Shown: positions 1 through 8,951 of the stretch, one piece after another | Layout: each line of letters starts with the position of its first letter | Numbering within the stretch: position 1 is the first letter of the stretch | Assembly: GCF_003385455.1 (NCBI RefSeq) | Contig: NZ_QNUF01000002.1 | Location: 124,001-188,000 of the forward strand | From: Chryseobacterium rhizosphaerae | GTDB taxonomy: Bacteria; Bacteroidota; Bacteroidia; Flavobacteriales; Weeksellaceae | Length of the DNA: 64,000 bases | Direction of reading: 5' to 3' | Made by a program: the position numbers and the translations under genes | Notes under the pieces: model-generated | The model's database searches: none | Seen by the model: the letters and a program-made list of their open reading frames with translations, nothing else | Told to the model about the DNA's origin: nothing

Positions 1-117
1 AAACTTATAGTCGAGATCCGCATTTTTCAGCGAGTCCCCTAGCTTCTCCAGACTCTGTTTGTCCTCTTCTTCAGGCTGGTTGGTAAGTTTGCTTACAATT
101 CTCTTGAATAAATTCAA
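1..117 (-). CDS. LUD-domain protein, N-terminal fragment
   Basis: Only the first 39 codons lie in the window; the gene runs off the left edge. The reading frame starts at a TTG (115-117), with an in-frame TAG three codons upstream and no ATG available. The peptide begins MNLFKRIVSKL and continues with an acidic stretch. From gene order I assign it to the LUD (lactate utilisation, LutC-like) family, because flavobacterial genomes usually have such a gene directly downstream of ftsH. The fragment itself contains no diagnostic motif, so this is an inference from context. A strong terminator separates it from ftsH, so it probably has its own promoter. Confidence 0.55.
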   Translation of the reverse strand, partial: MNLFKRIVSKLTNQPEEEDKQSLEKLGDSLKNADLDYKF

Positions 118-199
118 CTTAATCTATTTTTAGTCAACTTTATACAAAAATAGAAAATTAATTACAATAGATTCCAAAATATCTCCTTAAATATGAAAA

Positions 200-227
200 A
201 ACCTGACAATTTTAAAATTGTCAGGTT
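200..227 (-). terminator. Rho-independent terminator after ftsH
   Basis: A perfect 28-base palindrome (two 14-base arms starting AACCTGAC) is followed on the - strand by a run of six T. It lies 25 bases past the ftsH stop codon and closes the rsfS-ftsH unit. Confidence 0.85.
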
Positions 228-251
228 GTATTTATCTTATTTTTAAGATTT

Positions 252-2273
252 TTAAAGTTGGGTTGGACTTTCAGGAGCCTGTATTTCGCTCTCTTCCTCC
301 TTCTCTTTTATTTGAGGGATATCCAATATTCCGGGCTGATCTTTTTCAGGAATGGTATTGGTCACAGGTTTCTCTGTCAATTCAGGATCCCATGCTCTTT
401 TTCCAAATATGTCTTCCAGATCTTCACGGAAAATAACTTCTTTTTCTAAAAGCTTATTGGCTAAAGCATCCAGCTTATCTTTATTTTCTGTAAGAATTCT
501 TACGGCTCTGTCATACTGATTTTCAATGATCATTTTAATCTCAGCATCAATTTTCGTAGCCGTATCTTCAGAATAAGGTTTTCCAAAAGAATATTCAGAC
601 TGGCCTGAGCTGTCATAGTAAGAAATATTACCAATATTCGGGCTTAATCCATAGACTGTAACCATAGCCTGAGCTCTTTTCGTCACGGTTTCCAAATCTG
701 AAAGTGCTCCGGTAGAAATATTGTTAAAGATTACCTGTTCTGCTGCTCTACCTCCCAATGTTGCACACATTTCATCCAGCATCTGCTCAGTAGTGGTAAG
801 CTGTCTTTCTTCCGGAAGATACCATGCCGCTCCTAAAGAACGTCCTCTTGGAACAATCGTCACTTTTAACAGTGGAGATGCATGTTCTACCAACCATGAG
901 ATGGTAGCATGACCCGCTTCGTGATAAGCCACTCTTTTCTTTTCAGAAGGCTTAATCGCCATATTTTTCTTTTCAAGACCTCCGATGATTCTGTCTACAG
1001 CATCAAGGAAATCCTGTTTGGTAACAGAGGTATGGTTGTATCTTGCTGCAATAAGTGCGGCTTCATTACAAACATTAGCAATATCTGCCCCGCTGAATCC
1101 AGGCGTTTGTTTGGCCAGGAAGTCTCTGTCTACATTGTCATCCAGCTTGATTTTTTTCAAATGAACGTCAAAGATATCTTTTCTTTCATGCAATTCAGGA
1201 AGGTCTACATAGATGGAACGGTCGAAACGTCCTGCTCTCATCAAAGCTTTATCAAGGATATCCGCTCTGTTGGTTGCTGCCATGACAATCACGTTCACAT
1301 CTGTTCCGAAACCATCCATTTCGGTAAGAAGCTGGTTCAGGGTATTTTCTCTTTCATCGTTACCTCCTGAGAAATTATTCTTTCCTCTGGCACGTCCGAT
1401 GGCATCAATCTCGTCAATAAAGATAATCGCCGGAGATTTTGCTTTTGCCTGAGCAAAAAGATCTCTTACTCTTGAAGCACCTACTCCTACAAACATTTCT
1501 ACGAAATCAGAACCTGAAAGTGAGAAGAACGGAACTTTAGCTTCACCGGCAACAGCTTTTGCCAATAATGTTTTACCGGTTCCCGGAGGGCCTACCAAAA
1601 GAACACCTTTAGGGATTTTACCTCCCAGCTTGGTATATTTTTCAGAGTTCTTCAAGAAGTCTACAACCTCCTGAACTTCTTCTTTAGCTCCTTCCAATCC
1701 TGCAACATCTTTAAATGTTACCTGAATTCTTTCTTTTTCATCAAACAGCTTAGCTTTAGACTTTCCAATCGAGAAAATTTGTCCTCCAGGGCCTCCGCCA
1801 CCCCCCATCTTTCTGAAAAGAAGGAAGTAGAATAATCCTAAGATTGCAATCCAGATCAATGCAGACAATAAGATGTCCATGAACGGGTTCTTACCTGCTC
1901 CGTAGTCTTTTGTAGTCTTAATAGCTGGATTTGTTGCCTTAACCTGGTCAAATTTCTGAAGAAAAAGCTGGAGATCTCCATATTTTACAGAAAAATCTGC
2001 TTTAGGAGCCATTTCCAACGCCGAAAGTGGATTACTTTCATTGGCAGATTTAGTTACCGTTGCTGCCTTTGCTGCTTTTGTAAGAAAAACGTCTGCTTTC
2101 TCTGTGTCTTTGTATATAATTACATTCTGGACTTTCCCCGCCTGCATTTCTCTAAAGAAACCATCTTCATCAATAGATTTTGCACTATCTCCTCCTAAAA
2201 AATTGGAGCCAAAAAATAGCAAAAGAGCTATGATTGCAATAGGAAAGAACCAGTTGAATCCTTTATTATTCAT
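252..2273 (-). CDS. ftsH: ATP-dependent zinc metalloprotease FtsH
   Basis: Membrane-anchored AAA+ protease that degrades misfolded membrane proteins and selected cytosolic proteins. The 673 residues show two transmembrane segments (about 9-26 and 133-153) flanking an extracytoplasmic domain, then a glycine-rich linker (156-164). The AAA module carries Walker A GPPGTGKT (228-235) and Walker B IIFIDEID (283-290). The peptidase has the zinc motif HEAGH (451-455) and a third metal ligand probably at Asp526 (in GALSDLE). The length is normal for the family. rsfS ends 17 bases upstream on the same strand, so the two are probably co-transcribed. The C-terminal tail is acidic and Pro-rich, as is common in these proteins. 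Confidence 0.98.
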   Translation of the reverse strand: MNNKGFNWFFPIAIIALLLFFGSNFLGGDSAKSIDEDGFFREMQAGKVQNVIIYKDTEKADVFLTKAAKAATVTKSANESNPLSALEMAPKADFSVKYGDLQLFLQKFDQVKATNPAIKTTKDYGAGKNPFMDILLSALIWIAILGLFYFLLFRKMGGGGGPGGQIFSIGKSKAKLFDEKERIQVTFKDVAGLEGAKEEVQEVVDFLKNSEKYTKLGGKIPKGVLLVGPPGTGKTLLAKAVAGEAKVPFFSLSGSDFVEMFVGVGASRVRDLFAQAKAKSPAIIFIDEIDAIGRARGKNNFSGGNDERENTLNQLLTEMDGFGTDVNVIVMAATNRADILDKALMRAGRFDRSIYVDLPELHERKDIFDVHLKKIKLDDNVDRDFLAKQTPGFSGADIANVCNEAALIAARYNHTSVTKQDFLDAVDRIIGGLEKKNMAIKPSEKKRVAYHEAGHATISWLVEHASPLLKVTIVPRGRSLGAAWYLPEERQLTTTEQMLDEMCATLGGRAAEQVIFNNISTGALSDLETVTKRAQAMVTVYGLSPNIGNISYYDSSGQSEYSFGKPYSEDTATKIDAEIKMIIENQYDRAVRILTENKDKLDALANKLLEKEVIFREDLEDIFGKRAWDPELTEKPVTNTIPEKDQPGILDIPQIKEKEEESEIQAPESPTQL

Positions 2274-2290
2274 TTATACTTTTTAAAATT

Positions 2291-2659
2291 TTAAAATTCA
2301 TTTTCTATTTTGGTAATGACTGCGTCACCCCAAAGTTCTTCTATATCATAGTACTCACGTACATCTTTTTGAAATATATGAACTACCACTGAAACATAAT
2401 CTACAAGTACCCACATTGCATTTTCCGTACCTTCTACGTGCCAAGGTCTGTCTTGAAGTTCGTTTCTTACTTTCTTCTCTACACTTCCTGCTAATGCAGA
2501 TACCTGTGTATTTGAGTTTCCACTACATATTACGAACGTCTCTGCTACGGAGTTTTCAATGTTTGAAAGATCGAAGATCATGATATCTTCTCCTTTTACA
2601 TCCTGGATAGCTTCAACGATTTTATCTAATAATGCTTGTTTTTCTGCTGTTTTATTCAT
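2291..2659 (-). CDS. rsfS: Ribosomal silencing factor RsfS
   Basis: RsfS (YbeB/Iojap family) binds ribosomal protein uL14 on the 50S subunit and blocks joining with 30S when nutrients are short. The 122-residue protein has the family features: DIMIFDLSN near residue 26, a central HVEG, and the DYVSVVVHIF strand near residue 90. It is the first gene of the rsfS-ftsH unit and is divergent from birA, with an 87 bp promoter region between them. Confidence 0.96.
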   Translation of the reverse strand: MNKTAEKQALLDKIVEAIQDVKGEDIMIFDLSNIENSVAETFVICSGNSNTQVSALAGSVEKKVRNELQDRPWHVEGTENAMWVLVDYVSVVVHIFQKDVREYYDIEELWGDAVITKIENEF

Positions 2660-2746
2660 TAAAAAAATACTATAATCTGCAAATTTATTGTTTTTTCTTT
2701 ACTTTAACCTTACTTTTACCCCTTTAATGTCTTAAAGTTTTCTTAA

Positions 2747-3460
2747 ATGAGCCAACTATTCTACCTGAAAGAATGTTCTTCTACTAATGACGAAATATCA
2801 AAGTTTTTACTTTACGAAAATTCAGATTTTATAGGACTTCATACTTTTAACCAGACGAAAGGCCGCGGTCAGTATGGAAATGTATGGACTCAAACTGCCG
2901 GAAAAAACCTGGCTTATACGCTGGCAGTGAAGTCTCAGAACATCTTGTGCTCTGACTTTATATTCAATTATTATACCGCAATTATTATCAGGAATTTCCT
3001 TGCCAAATTGGCTGATCATGACGTCAAAATAAAGTGGCCGAATGATATTATCCTTAAAGGTAAAAAAATCGTTGGAATTTTGATTGAAAAGAAAAAAATT
3101 AATCAAAATAATTATTTCATTATCGGAGCCGGAATTAATATCCTTCAGGAGAAATTTGATGAAATATCCAATGCAGGATCGCTTCTCACGCAAACAGGAC
3201 AGCTATTTGACCTTGAAGACGCGGCGGCAAACCTTCATGAATATGTATCTGAAAGACTGAAAAATATTCCTCCAGATCAGGAAATCCTGGATACATTCAA
3301 TAAACATCTGTTCCGGAAAGATGAGATCTCAGTTTTTGAAATTGAAAAAGAACGCCAAAATGGCATTATCAGGAATGCAGACGAAAAAGGTGAACTTTGG
3401 ATAGAACTGGAAAACGGCTTACGCTCTTTTTACCATAAAGAAGTAAAACTCCTTTACTGA
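2747..3460 (+). CDS. birA: Biotin--[acetyl-CoA-carboxylase] ligase
   Basis: Attaches biotin to the carrier domain of acetyl-CoA carboxylase by way of biotinyl-AMP. At 237 residues it is a group I enzyme: the catalytic domain only, without the N-terminal DNA-binding domain of E. coli BirA, so it should not act as a repressor. Visible motifs are the biotin/AMP loop GRGQYGNVW (about 40-48), KWPNDI (about 101-106) and GAGIN (about 127-131). The last seven bases overlap the end of the convergent permease gene, leaving no room for a separate terminator. Confidence 0.95.
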   Translation: MSQLFYLKECSSTNDEISKFLLYENSDFIGLHTFNQTKGRGQYGNVWTQTAGKNLAYTLAVKSQNILCSDFIFNYYTAIIIRNFLAKLADHDVKIKWPNDIILKGKKIVGILIEKKKINQNNYFIIGAGINILQEKFDEISNAGSLLTQTGQLFDLEDAAANLHEYVSERLKNIPPDQEILDTFNKHLFRKDEISVFEIEKERQNGIIRNADEKGELWIELENGLRSFYHKEVKLLY

Positions 3461-4566
3461 TTCGCTCTTTTGATATACAAATAAAGAGTAAGCGGAAGGA
3501 ATACCAGGTTCGGAAGCCACATCGCCAAGGCTGGCGGCAGACTTTTATTCTCCGAAACTACCTTTAAAGCTTCAAATGAAAATACAAAAAGGAATGCTAA
3601 TGAGATCCCTATTGCAAGGTTGACTCCAAGCCCTCCTCTTTTCTTTTGTGAGGATAACGAAAGGGCTAAAAAGGTCAGAATAATGATAGACACAGGCATA
3701 GAAGTCCTTTGATAAAGCTCATTCAGATAAGAGTTCAGGTTACTGTTTCCTCTTGCTTTTTCTCTATCAATGAATTTTAAAAGCTCTGGGGTCGTTTTAT
3801 TCTGTCCCAAAAGCTCATTAGGGAAAAGCTCTTCCGGGGAATGCCCATAGTTTTTCCTTAGCTCTACCCCATTACCCAGTTTTTCCGTATTATCTTTATT
3901 AATAGTCTTTTCAAGATAATTATTCAGAACAAACTGTTTCTTAGCAAGATCCCAATATACTTCACTGGCTTTCAGCTCATAAACCATTCTTCTGTTTTTG
4001 TCAAATTTCTGATATATAAAACTGGAACCTCTCTTTTCTCTTTTATTCCATGAAGCAACAAAAATATACTCAGTCTTACTGAGCTGTGAAGATGCCGGGG
4101 CTGTTCCTAAAATCTTTTCTTTATTGGCAGCATTGTAGGTATAAGCCTCCAATTCGTTTTTCTTGATATTAGCCCATGGAAGCACCAAATGGTTGACCAC
4201 AAGAGACATCAAAGCAATCAGAATTGAAGTATACAGGTAAGGTTTTGCAAAGCGGTGAAAACTGGCCCCACTGCTTATAATAGCCACAATCTCCGTATTA
4301 TTGGCCATCCTGGATGTGAAATAAATCACCGTAATAAATACCAGAATGGAGAGGAATGTCACCACAAGATTAATAATCCAGAAAGGATAAAAATGAATCA
4401 GGAAGTACACCAGATCCAGCTTAGCGTCAATAGCTTTTGCATTTTCTATCCTTGGAATCTTTTGCTGAACATCGATAACAAGTACTACTATAGACAGCAG
4501 TATCAGCATGAAACTAAAAGTTCCAAGATATTTTTTAATGATATATCTGTCTATTATTTTAAGCAT
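3454..4566 (-). CDS. LptF/LptG family permease
   Basis: Inner-membrane half of the lipopolysaccharide exporter: LptF and LptG pair with the ATPase LptB2 and pass LPS to the periplasmic bridge. The 370 residues show the family layout: an N-terminal membrane block (about 15-110 with three hydrophobic segments), a periplasmic beta domain (about 125-265), and a C-terminal membrane block (about 280-365). I cannot decide from sequence alone between LptF and LptG; flavobacterial genomes carry one of each at separate loci. It begins 6 bases after tgt, so the two are in one operon. The 3' end overlaps birA by 7 bases. Confidence 0.9.
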   Translation of the reverse strand: MLKIIDRYIIKKYLGTFSFMLILLSIVVLVIDVQQKIPRIENAKAIDAKLDLVYFLIHFYPFWIINLVVTFLSILVFITVIYFTSRMANNTEIVAIISSGASFHRFAKPYLYTSILIALMSLVVNHLVLPWANIKKNELEAYTYNAANKEKILGTAPASSQLSKTEYIFVASWNKREKRGSSFIYQKFDKNRRMVYELKASEVYWDLAKKQFVLNNYLEKTINKDNTEKLGNGVELRKNYGHSPEELFPNELLGQNKTTPELLKFIDREKARGNSNLNSYLNELYQRTSMPVSIIILTFLALSLSSQKKRGGLGVNLAIGISLAFLFVFSFEALKVVSENKSLPPALAMWLPNLVFLPLTLYLYIKRANQ

Positions 4567-4572
4567 AGTCTT

Positions 4573-5703
4573 CTACAGTCTTTGTCTGAGAACCGGAACT
4601 ACAGAGTTTTTCCATTCATAAAAATCTCCCGCAAGGATGTGCTCTCTTGCTACTTTAACCAAATCAAGATAAAATGCCAGGTTATGAATAGAAGCAATTT
4701 GTTTTGCTAAGTATTCTTTGGACACGAACAGGTGACGAAGGTATGCTTTTGAATACTCTCTGTCTACGAAACTTGTTCCAAACTCGTCTAAAGGAGAAAA
4801 GTCCTGTTTCCATTTTTCGTTTTTAAGGTTCATCACTCCCTGCCATGTGAAAAGCATCGCATTTCTCGCATTTCTTGTAGGCATTACACAATCCATCATA
4901 TCAATTCCTAATCCAATAGATTCCAGGATATTCCAGGGAGTACCTACTCCCATCAGGTATCTTGGTTTTTCTTTAGGAAGAATATCCGTAACTTCATCTG
5001 TAATTCTGTACATTTCCTCTTCGGGCTCTCCTACAGAAAGACCTCCGATAGCGTTACCTTCTGCTCCGGCTTCCGAAATAACTTCAGCTGAAATCTTTCT
5101 TAAATCCGAATAGGTAGATCCCTGCACAATAGGGAAAAGCCTTTGCTTGTGCCCGTATAATTCAGGGTTATCATTAGTCCATTCTATGCATCTTTTTAAC
5201 CAGCGATGGGTAAGCTCCATTGATGATTTGGCCTGATTATATTCACAAGGATAAGGAGTACATTCATCAAAAGCCATGAAAATATCCGCTCCGATCTGTC
5301 TTTGAATCTCCATTGATCTTTCCGGTGAGAACATATGATAACTTCCATCAATATGAGATTTAAATCTCGCTCCTTCTTCAGTCATTTTTCGGTTACTCGC
5401 CAGGGAAAACACCTGAAAACCTCCTGAATCTGTAAGGATAGGAAGATCCCAGTTCATGAATTTATGCAACCCTCCTGCAGCCTGCATCGTTTCCATTCCC
5501 GGACGAAGATACAGGTGGTAGGTATTTCCCAAAATAATCTGGGCCTTAATGTCTTCTTTTAATTCTCTCTGATGAACTGTCTTTACACTCGCTACTGTTC
5601 CCACAGGCATAAAAATGGGAGTCTGTATTTTCCCATGATCTGTGGTAATTTCTCCTGCTCTGGCTTTTCCTTCAGAGGTTTTTTCTATATTAAAAAATTT
5701 CAT
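4573..5703 (-). CDS. tgt: Queuine tRNA-ribosyltransferase, zinc site lost
   Basis: Exchanges guanine-34 of certain tRNAs for the queuosine precursor preQ1. The 376-residue protein keeps the active site: TDSGGFQ with the general acid/base Asp92, and GIDMMDCVMPTR with the nucleophile, Asp268. It keeps the final zinc ligand position, His340 in SIHN. The three cysteines that bind zinc in the E. coli and Zymomonas enzymes are absent: the corresponding stretch (about residues 303-316) reads SPLDEFGTSFVDRE. From memory this is typical of Bacteroidota Tgt and need not mean loss of activity. It is followed by the LptF/G-type gene after 6 bases. Confidence 0.96.
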   Translation of the reverse strand: MKFFNIEKTSEGKARAGEITTDHGKIQTPIFMPVGTVASVKTVHQRELKEDIKAQIILGNTYHLYLRPGMETMQAAGGLHKFMNWDLPILTDSGGFQVFSLASNRKMTEEGARFKSHIDGSYHMFSPERSMEIQRQIGADIFMAFDECTPYPCEYNQAKSSMELTHRWLKRCIEWTNDNPELYGHKQRLFPIVQGSTYSDLRKISAEVISEAGAEGNAIGGLSVGEPEEEMYRITDEVTDILPKEKPRYLMGVGTPWNILESIGLGIDMMDCVMPTRNARNAMLFTWQGVMNLKNEKWKQDFSPLDEFGTSFVDREYSKAYLRHLFVSKEYLAKQIASIHNLAFYLDLVKVAREHILAGDFYEWKNSVVPVLRQRL

Positions 5704-5770
5704 TAGTATACTTTTAACTGATCGATTCAGTAATTCATAATTTTATCAAGTGGGTATTCCTATACAATCA

Positions 5771-6136
5771 CTATTTCATGATGGGTGGAATTCCACTATT
5801 GTTCTGCTTATCTTTTATGTATTTATCGGCTTTCGGATCTTTTTTCAATAAAATCTCCTGGGCTTTATTGGCAATATCCTGCATTTCATCCTTGATCACA
5901 TAATATTTAAAACTTTCAACAAAATCATTGGGTTTCACCTTATGAGATTTAAGAATGAATCTTGTACCAGCTTCTAAATTACTGTCCTGATACATAAAAG
6001 TGGCCTGATCATTAATCGTAAGATCCGCCAAAACTTCAGCCATCAAGTCCTTATCGACCAGATTTTTAGGTTTATCGATATAATCGCTGCACGAAAACAT
6101 GCATAACAAAACGAAAATAAAGATCAGCTTTTTCAT
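5771..6136 (-). CDS. DUF4296 lipoprotein
   Basis: Small envelope protein of unknown function. I place the start at 6136 because the peptide then begins MKKLIFIFVLLCMFSCSDY, a clear lipoprotein signal with the acylated Cys at residue 16. Longer upstream starts would bury this signal and overlap the glycosyltransferase. The 121-residue mature region is predicted helical and matches what I know as DUF4296, a family confined to Bacteroidota. It follows the polyprenol-phosphate mannosyltransferase by about 86 bases, a conserved pairing in flavobacteria, which suggests a role in the envelope. Confidence 0.8.
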   Translation of the reverse strand: MKKLIFIFVLLCMFSCSDYIDKPKNLVDKDLMAEVLADLTINDQATFMYQDSNLEAGTRFILKSHKVKPNDFVESFKYYVIKDEMQDIANKAQEILLKKDPKADKYIKDKQNNSGIPPIMK

Positions 6137-6222
6137 CAGCTTATTTTTATAATTTTTAATGGTCTGATGGAACTTCGCATACAAATGTTCCTCTGGGTGA
6201 GAAAAATTGGTCATGCTCTGTT

Positions 6223-6939
6223 TCATAATCTGTTGATAATTGATTTCCACTTTAAATTTAAAACACCAAAAACAGCTTCATGAATGATACCGCCATTCAT
6301 TTTGCTCTCTCCTAAAATTCTATTGGTAAATATAATAGGAACTTCTACAATTTTAAAGCCTTTTTTATAAGCCCTGAATTTCATTTCTATCTGAAACCCA
6401 TATCCTTTCAGTTTCACATTCTCTAAACCTATCTCTTCCAGTACTTTTCGGGAAAAGCAAACGAAACCGGCTGTAGTATCATGAATTGAAAGTCCCAGGA
6501 TAAATCTCACATATTTCGAGGCAAAATAAGAAAGCAATACTCTCCCCATTGGCCAATTGACCACATTTACCCCTTTGGAATACCGGGATCCGATAGCCAT
6601 ATCTGCCTGAAGGCAGGCTTCATAAAGTTTAGGCAGGTCATTGGGATTGTGAGAAAAATCGGCATCCATTTCAAAAATGTAATCATATTTGTTTTCGATA
6701 GCCCATTTAAATCCATGGATATATGCCTTCCCCAAACCATCCTTTATATGCCTTACAGACAAATGCAAATGATGTGAGAATCTTTTCTGAAGCTCTTTTA
6801 CCACTTCAGCCGTACCATCCGGAGAAGAGTCATCCACCACTAAAACATGAAAGTCATCTTCCAATGCAAAAACCGCGGAAATAATATTTTCAATATTTTC
6901 CTTTTCGTTATAAGTGGGGATAATGACTAGTTTTTTCAT
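6223..6939 (-). CDS. Polyprenol monophosphomannose synthase
   Basis: GT2-family glycosyltransferase predicted to move mannose from GDP-mannose to a lipid phosphate carrier at the cytoplasmic face of the membrane. The start at 6939 gives MKKLVIIPTYNEKENI, the usual beginning of the family; the upstream alternative adds 15 residues with no equivalent. The protein has 238 residues. Motifs are PTYNE (8-12), the VVDDSSPDGT donor-binding stretch (about 35-44) and EMDADFSHNP (about 90-99). There are no membrane segments after the GT domain, as in bacterial Ppm1/DPM1-like enzymes. First gene of the DUF4296-tgt-LptF/G run. Confidence 0.9.
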   Translation of the reverse strand: MKKLVIIPTYNEKENIENIISAVFALEDDFHVLVVDDSSPDGTAEVVKELQKRFSHHLHLSVRHIKDGLGKAYIHGFKWAIENKYDYIFEMDADFSHNPNDLPKLYEACLQADMAIGSRYSKGVNVVNWPMGRVLLSYFASKYVRFILGLSIHDTTAGFVCFSRKVLEEIGLENVKLKGYGFQIEMKFRAYKKGFKIVEVPIIFTNRILGESKMNGGIIHEAVFGVLNLKWKSIINRL

Positions 6940-7164
6940 TTCAGTTTGCAAAGATAGTTTATTTAACCTTTTTATTTTATACAAAATAATCTATAATTTT
7001 GCAAAAAATACTTCCCACAGGTTTAACTGAATTTGACATTCACTAAATCTGCATGATATATAATACGATGGAGGGATTTATTTTAGCTGCAGATGATGCG
7101 ATAACGAAAATCTGTGCCAAATTGTGTTATTTAGGGTTACATAAAAATTAAAAAAAAATAAATT

Positions 7165-7833
7165 TTGCTATCATCACAAAACTTTATAAATCAAGTAAGG
7201 ATACCCGAGAATAATGATTGGGTAATTTTCATTCTTGTAGGTTGCATATTTTTATATGTATTCATGATGAACATCATAGAACGTGATGCAAGCCTTAAAG
7301 ATTTTCTGCTTCAAAAATATTTTGATGCAAGCAATAACCTGCCAAGCTGGATCATTACATCATGTGTAACAACCCTTACACTGTCCGTTTTGATTTCCCA
7401 GTACATTCCGGTTGTTCCTAAATATATTGCGGATTTACAGCTTTTAGGATATCAGCTCAATAAATTTGGATATACATTACTGGCCGTCTTATTTTTTTAT
7501 CTGATAAAATCAGCATTGGGCTTTTTATTTTATCAAAGTATAGGAGATGGAAAAAAATGGACAATTTTTTATTTCACCTCCACTAAATTTTATTTCATTC
7601 TGTCATTTTTATTAATAATTCTTTGTGTAACCCATTATTACTTCCCTATTGACAGAAATAAAATATTTCTTTACTATTTCTCATTCTTTTCTTTTGTGTT
7701 CATTTTCAAAGTCTTTTTCTATTTATTTCACAAGAACAAGATTCTTCCTGAGAAATGGTATTATAAATTTTTGTATATTTGCACCCTCCAAATCGCACCA
7801 TTATTACTGCTTTGGAAGTTGTTATTTTTTTAA
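7165..7833 (+). CDS. DUF4271 membrane protein
   Basis: Integral membrane protein of unknown function with about six hydrophobic segments across 222 residues. It belongs to what I recognise as DUF4271, which in flavobacteria lies immediately upstream of hemD, as here. No ATG precedes the conserved N-terminal region. The only usable start is TTG at 7165, because an in-frame TAA lies two codons upstream and the next Met, residue 34, would remove the first membrane segment. Its last codons overlap the promoter-like element ahead of hemD. Confidence 0.75.
   Translation: MLSSQNFINQVRIPENNDWVIFILVGCIFLYVFMMNIIERDASLKDFLLQKYFDASNNLPSWIITSCVTTLTLSVLISQYIPVVPKYIADLQLLGYQLNKFGYTLLAVLFFYLIKSALGFLFYQSIGDGKKWTIFYFTSTKFYFILSFLLIILCVTHYYFPIDRNKIFLYYFSFFSFVFIFKVFFYLFHKNKILPEKWYYKFLYICTLQIAPLLLLWKLLFF
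7774..7781 (+). promoter_or_regulatory. Candidate -7 box for hemD
   Basis: TATATTTG matches the Bacteroidota -7 consensus TAnnTTTG. It lies inside the end of the DUF4271 gene, about 65-70 bases ahead of hemD. No well-placed -33 element was found. Confidence 0.35.
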
Positions 7834-7845
7834 TAAATGTCAATG

Positions 7846-8586
7846 ATGAGAATAAAGTCTATATTGGTTTCTCAACCAGCGCCTAGTGAATCGTCTCCAT
7901 ATTTGGATATAGCGAAGAAGGAAAAAATAAAGATTGATTTCCGCCCTTTCATCCACGTCGAAGGAGTTGACAATAAAGAGCTCAGAACTCAGAAGATCGA
8001 TCTAACGCAATATACTGGGATTATTTTCACCAGTAAAAATGCAATTGATCATTACTTCAGACTTGCAGAGGATCTGCGCTTTGCTGTTCCGGATACGATG
8101 AGATACATCTGTCAGTCCGAAGCCATTGCCAACTATCTTCAAAAGCACATTGTGTATAGAAAGAGAAAAATCAGCTTTGGAGAGAAAAATTTCTCAGACC
8201 TACTTCCTCTTTTCAAAAAATTCCCTACTGAAAAGTATCTGCTACCATCTTCAGATGTTTTAAGTCCGGATATTGTAAAAACTCTAGATTCTTCTAATGT
8301 AGAATGGACAAGAGCTATCATGTACCGTACTGTATGCAGTGACCTGACAGATATCACCATTAAGGATTATGATATGCTGATCTTCTTCAGTCCACAAGGA
8401 ATTAAGTCTTTACAGCAAAATTTCCCTGATTTCAAACAAGAGGAAACAAAAATCGGTGTTTTTGGAAACACTACTTTGGCAGCAGCGGAAGAAGCTGGCT
8501 TAAAGGTAGATTTAATGGCACCTACAAAAGAAACCCCATCCATGACAATGGCTCTGGAAAAATATGTTAAGGCTCTGCATAAATAG
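7846..8586 (+). CDS. hemD: Uroporphyrinogen-III synthase
   Basis: Cyclises hydroxymethylbilane to uroporphyrinogen III in heme biosynthesis. The fold has two similar lobes and weak sequence conservation. Here TGIIFTSKNAIDHYF (about 64-78) and DMLIFFSPQGIKSL (about 176-189) are the paired HemD signatures. I favour the ATG at 7846, giving MRIKSILVSQPAP; an ATG three codons earlier (7837) cannot be excluded. At 246 residues the length is normal. It is closely preceded by the DUF4271 gene and followed by a terminator. Confidence 0.88.
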   Translation: MRIKSILVSQPAPSESSPYLDIAKKEKIKIDFRPFIHVEGVDNKELRTQKIDLTQYTGIIFTSKNAIDHYFRLAEDLRFAVPDTMRYICQSEAIANYLQKHIVYRKRKISFGEKNFSDLLPLFKKFPTEKYLLPSSDVLSPDIVKTLDSSNVEWTRAIMYRTVCSDLTDITIKDYDMLIFFSPQGIKSLQQNFPDFKQEETKIGVFGNTTLAAAEEAGLKVDLMAPTKETPSMTMALEKYVKALHK

Positions 8587-8605
8587 CCTTTAATAAAAAT
8601 TAAAA

Positions 8606-8639
8606 AAAACCATCTTTTCAGTGCTGAATAGATGGTTTT
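8606..8639 (+). terminator. Terminator after hemD
   Basis: A perfect 10 bp stem (AAAACCATCT and its complement) with a 14-base loop, ending in T residues, 20 bases past the hemD stop. Confidence 0.8.
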
Positions 8640-8951
8640 CTATTTTAAAAACATGCATATCAAGTGTAAATCAGGTAGATTGCAGATATTTCAGGAAAAT
8701 ACTTAACCATCTTCTTCAGTTTATTGACAAAGAAGTATATATTTAATCTTCCTAAATACAGGGGATAGGACTTCAAAAACCATAAAAAAATAATCACTTC
8801 AACGATATTAACGGTAAAGGCTATCAAAAATCTGATAGCCTTTCTTATATTTGAATAAAAATTAACATTGAATAAAATGTCCGTATAAAGCTCCTTTCAA
8901 AATGAAAGGGATCAGGGCATATTTTCTTCAGTAAAAAATCAAAATATTCGG
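8640..8951. other. Intergenic region with hairpins
   Basis: No convincing gene. It contains a perfect 11 bp inverted repeat at 8816-8826 and 8833-8843 (GGCTATCA core, 6-base loop), which could be a terminator on either strand, and a short CCTTTC/GAAAGG hairpin near 8893-8909, just ahead of the peptidase gene. The - strand has an open frame of about 70 codons but no ATG and no recognisable product. Confidence 0.5.

Noticed and set aside
909-1370. A 153-codon open frame antisense to ftsH
   Set aside because: It lies wholly inside the ftsH coding sequence on the opposite strand, has no recognisable domain and follows from codon bias of ftsH.
7053-7151. 32-residue ORF between the mannosyltransferase and DUF4271 genes
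   Set aside because: It has an acceptable ATG and a GGAGG-like stretch, but that stretch lies inside the frame, the product has no clear hydrophobic or conserved character, and the gap probably holds promoters. Kept only as a weak possibility.
8644-8890. About 70-codon open frame on the - strand in the gap before the peptidase gene
   Set aside because: No ATG near its beginning, AT-driven hydrophobic composition, and it runs through a perfect inverted repeat better explained as a terminator.
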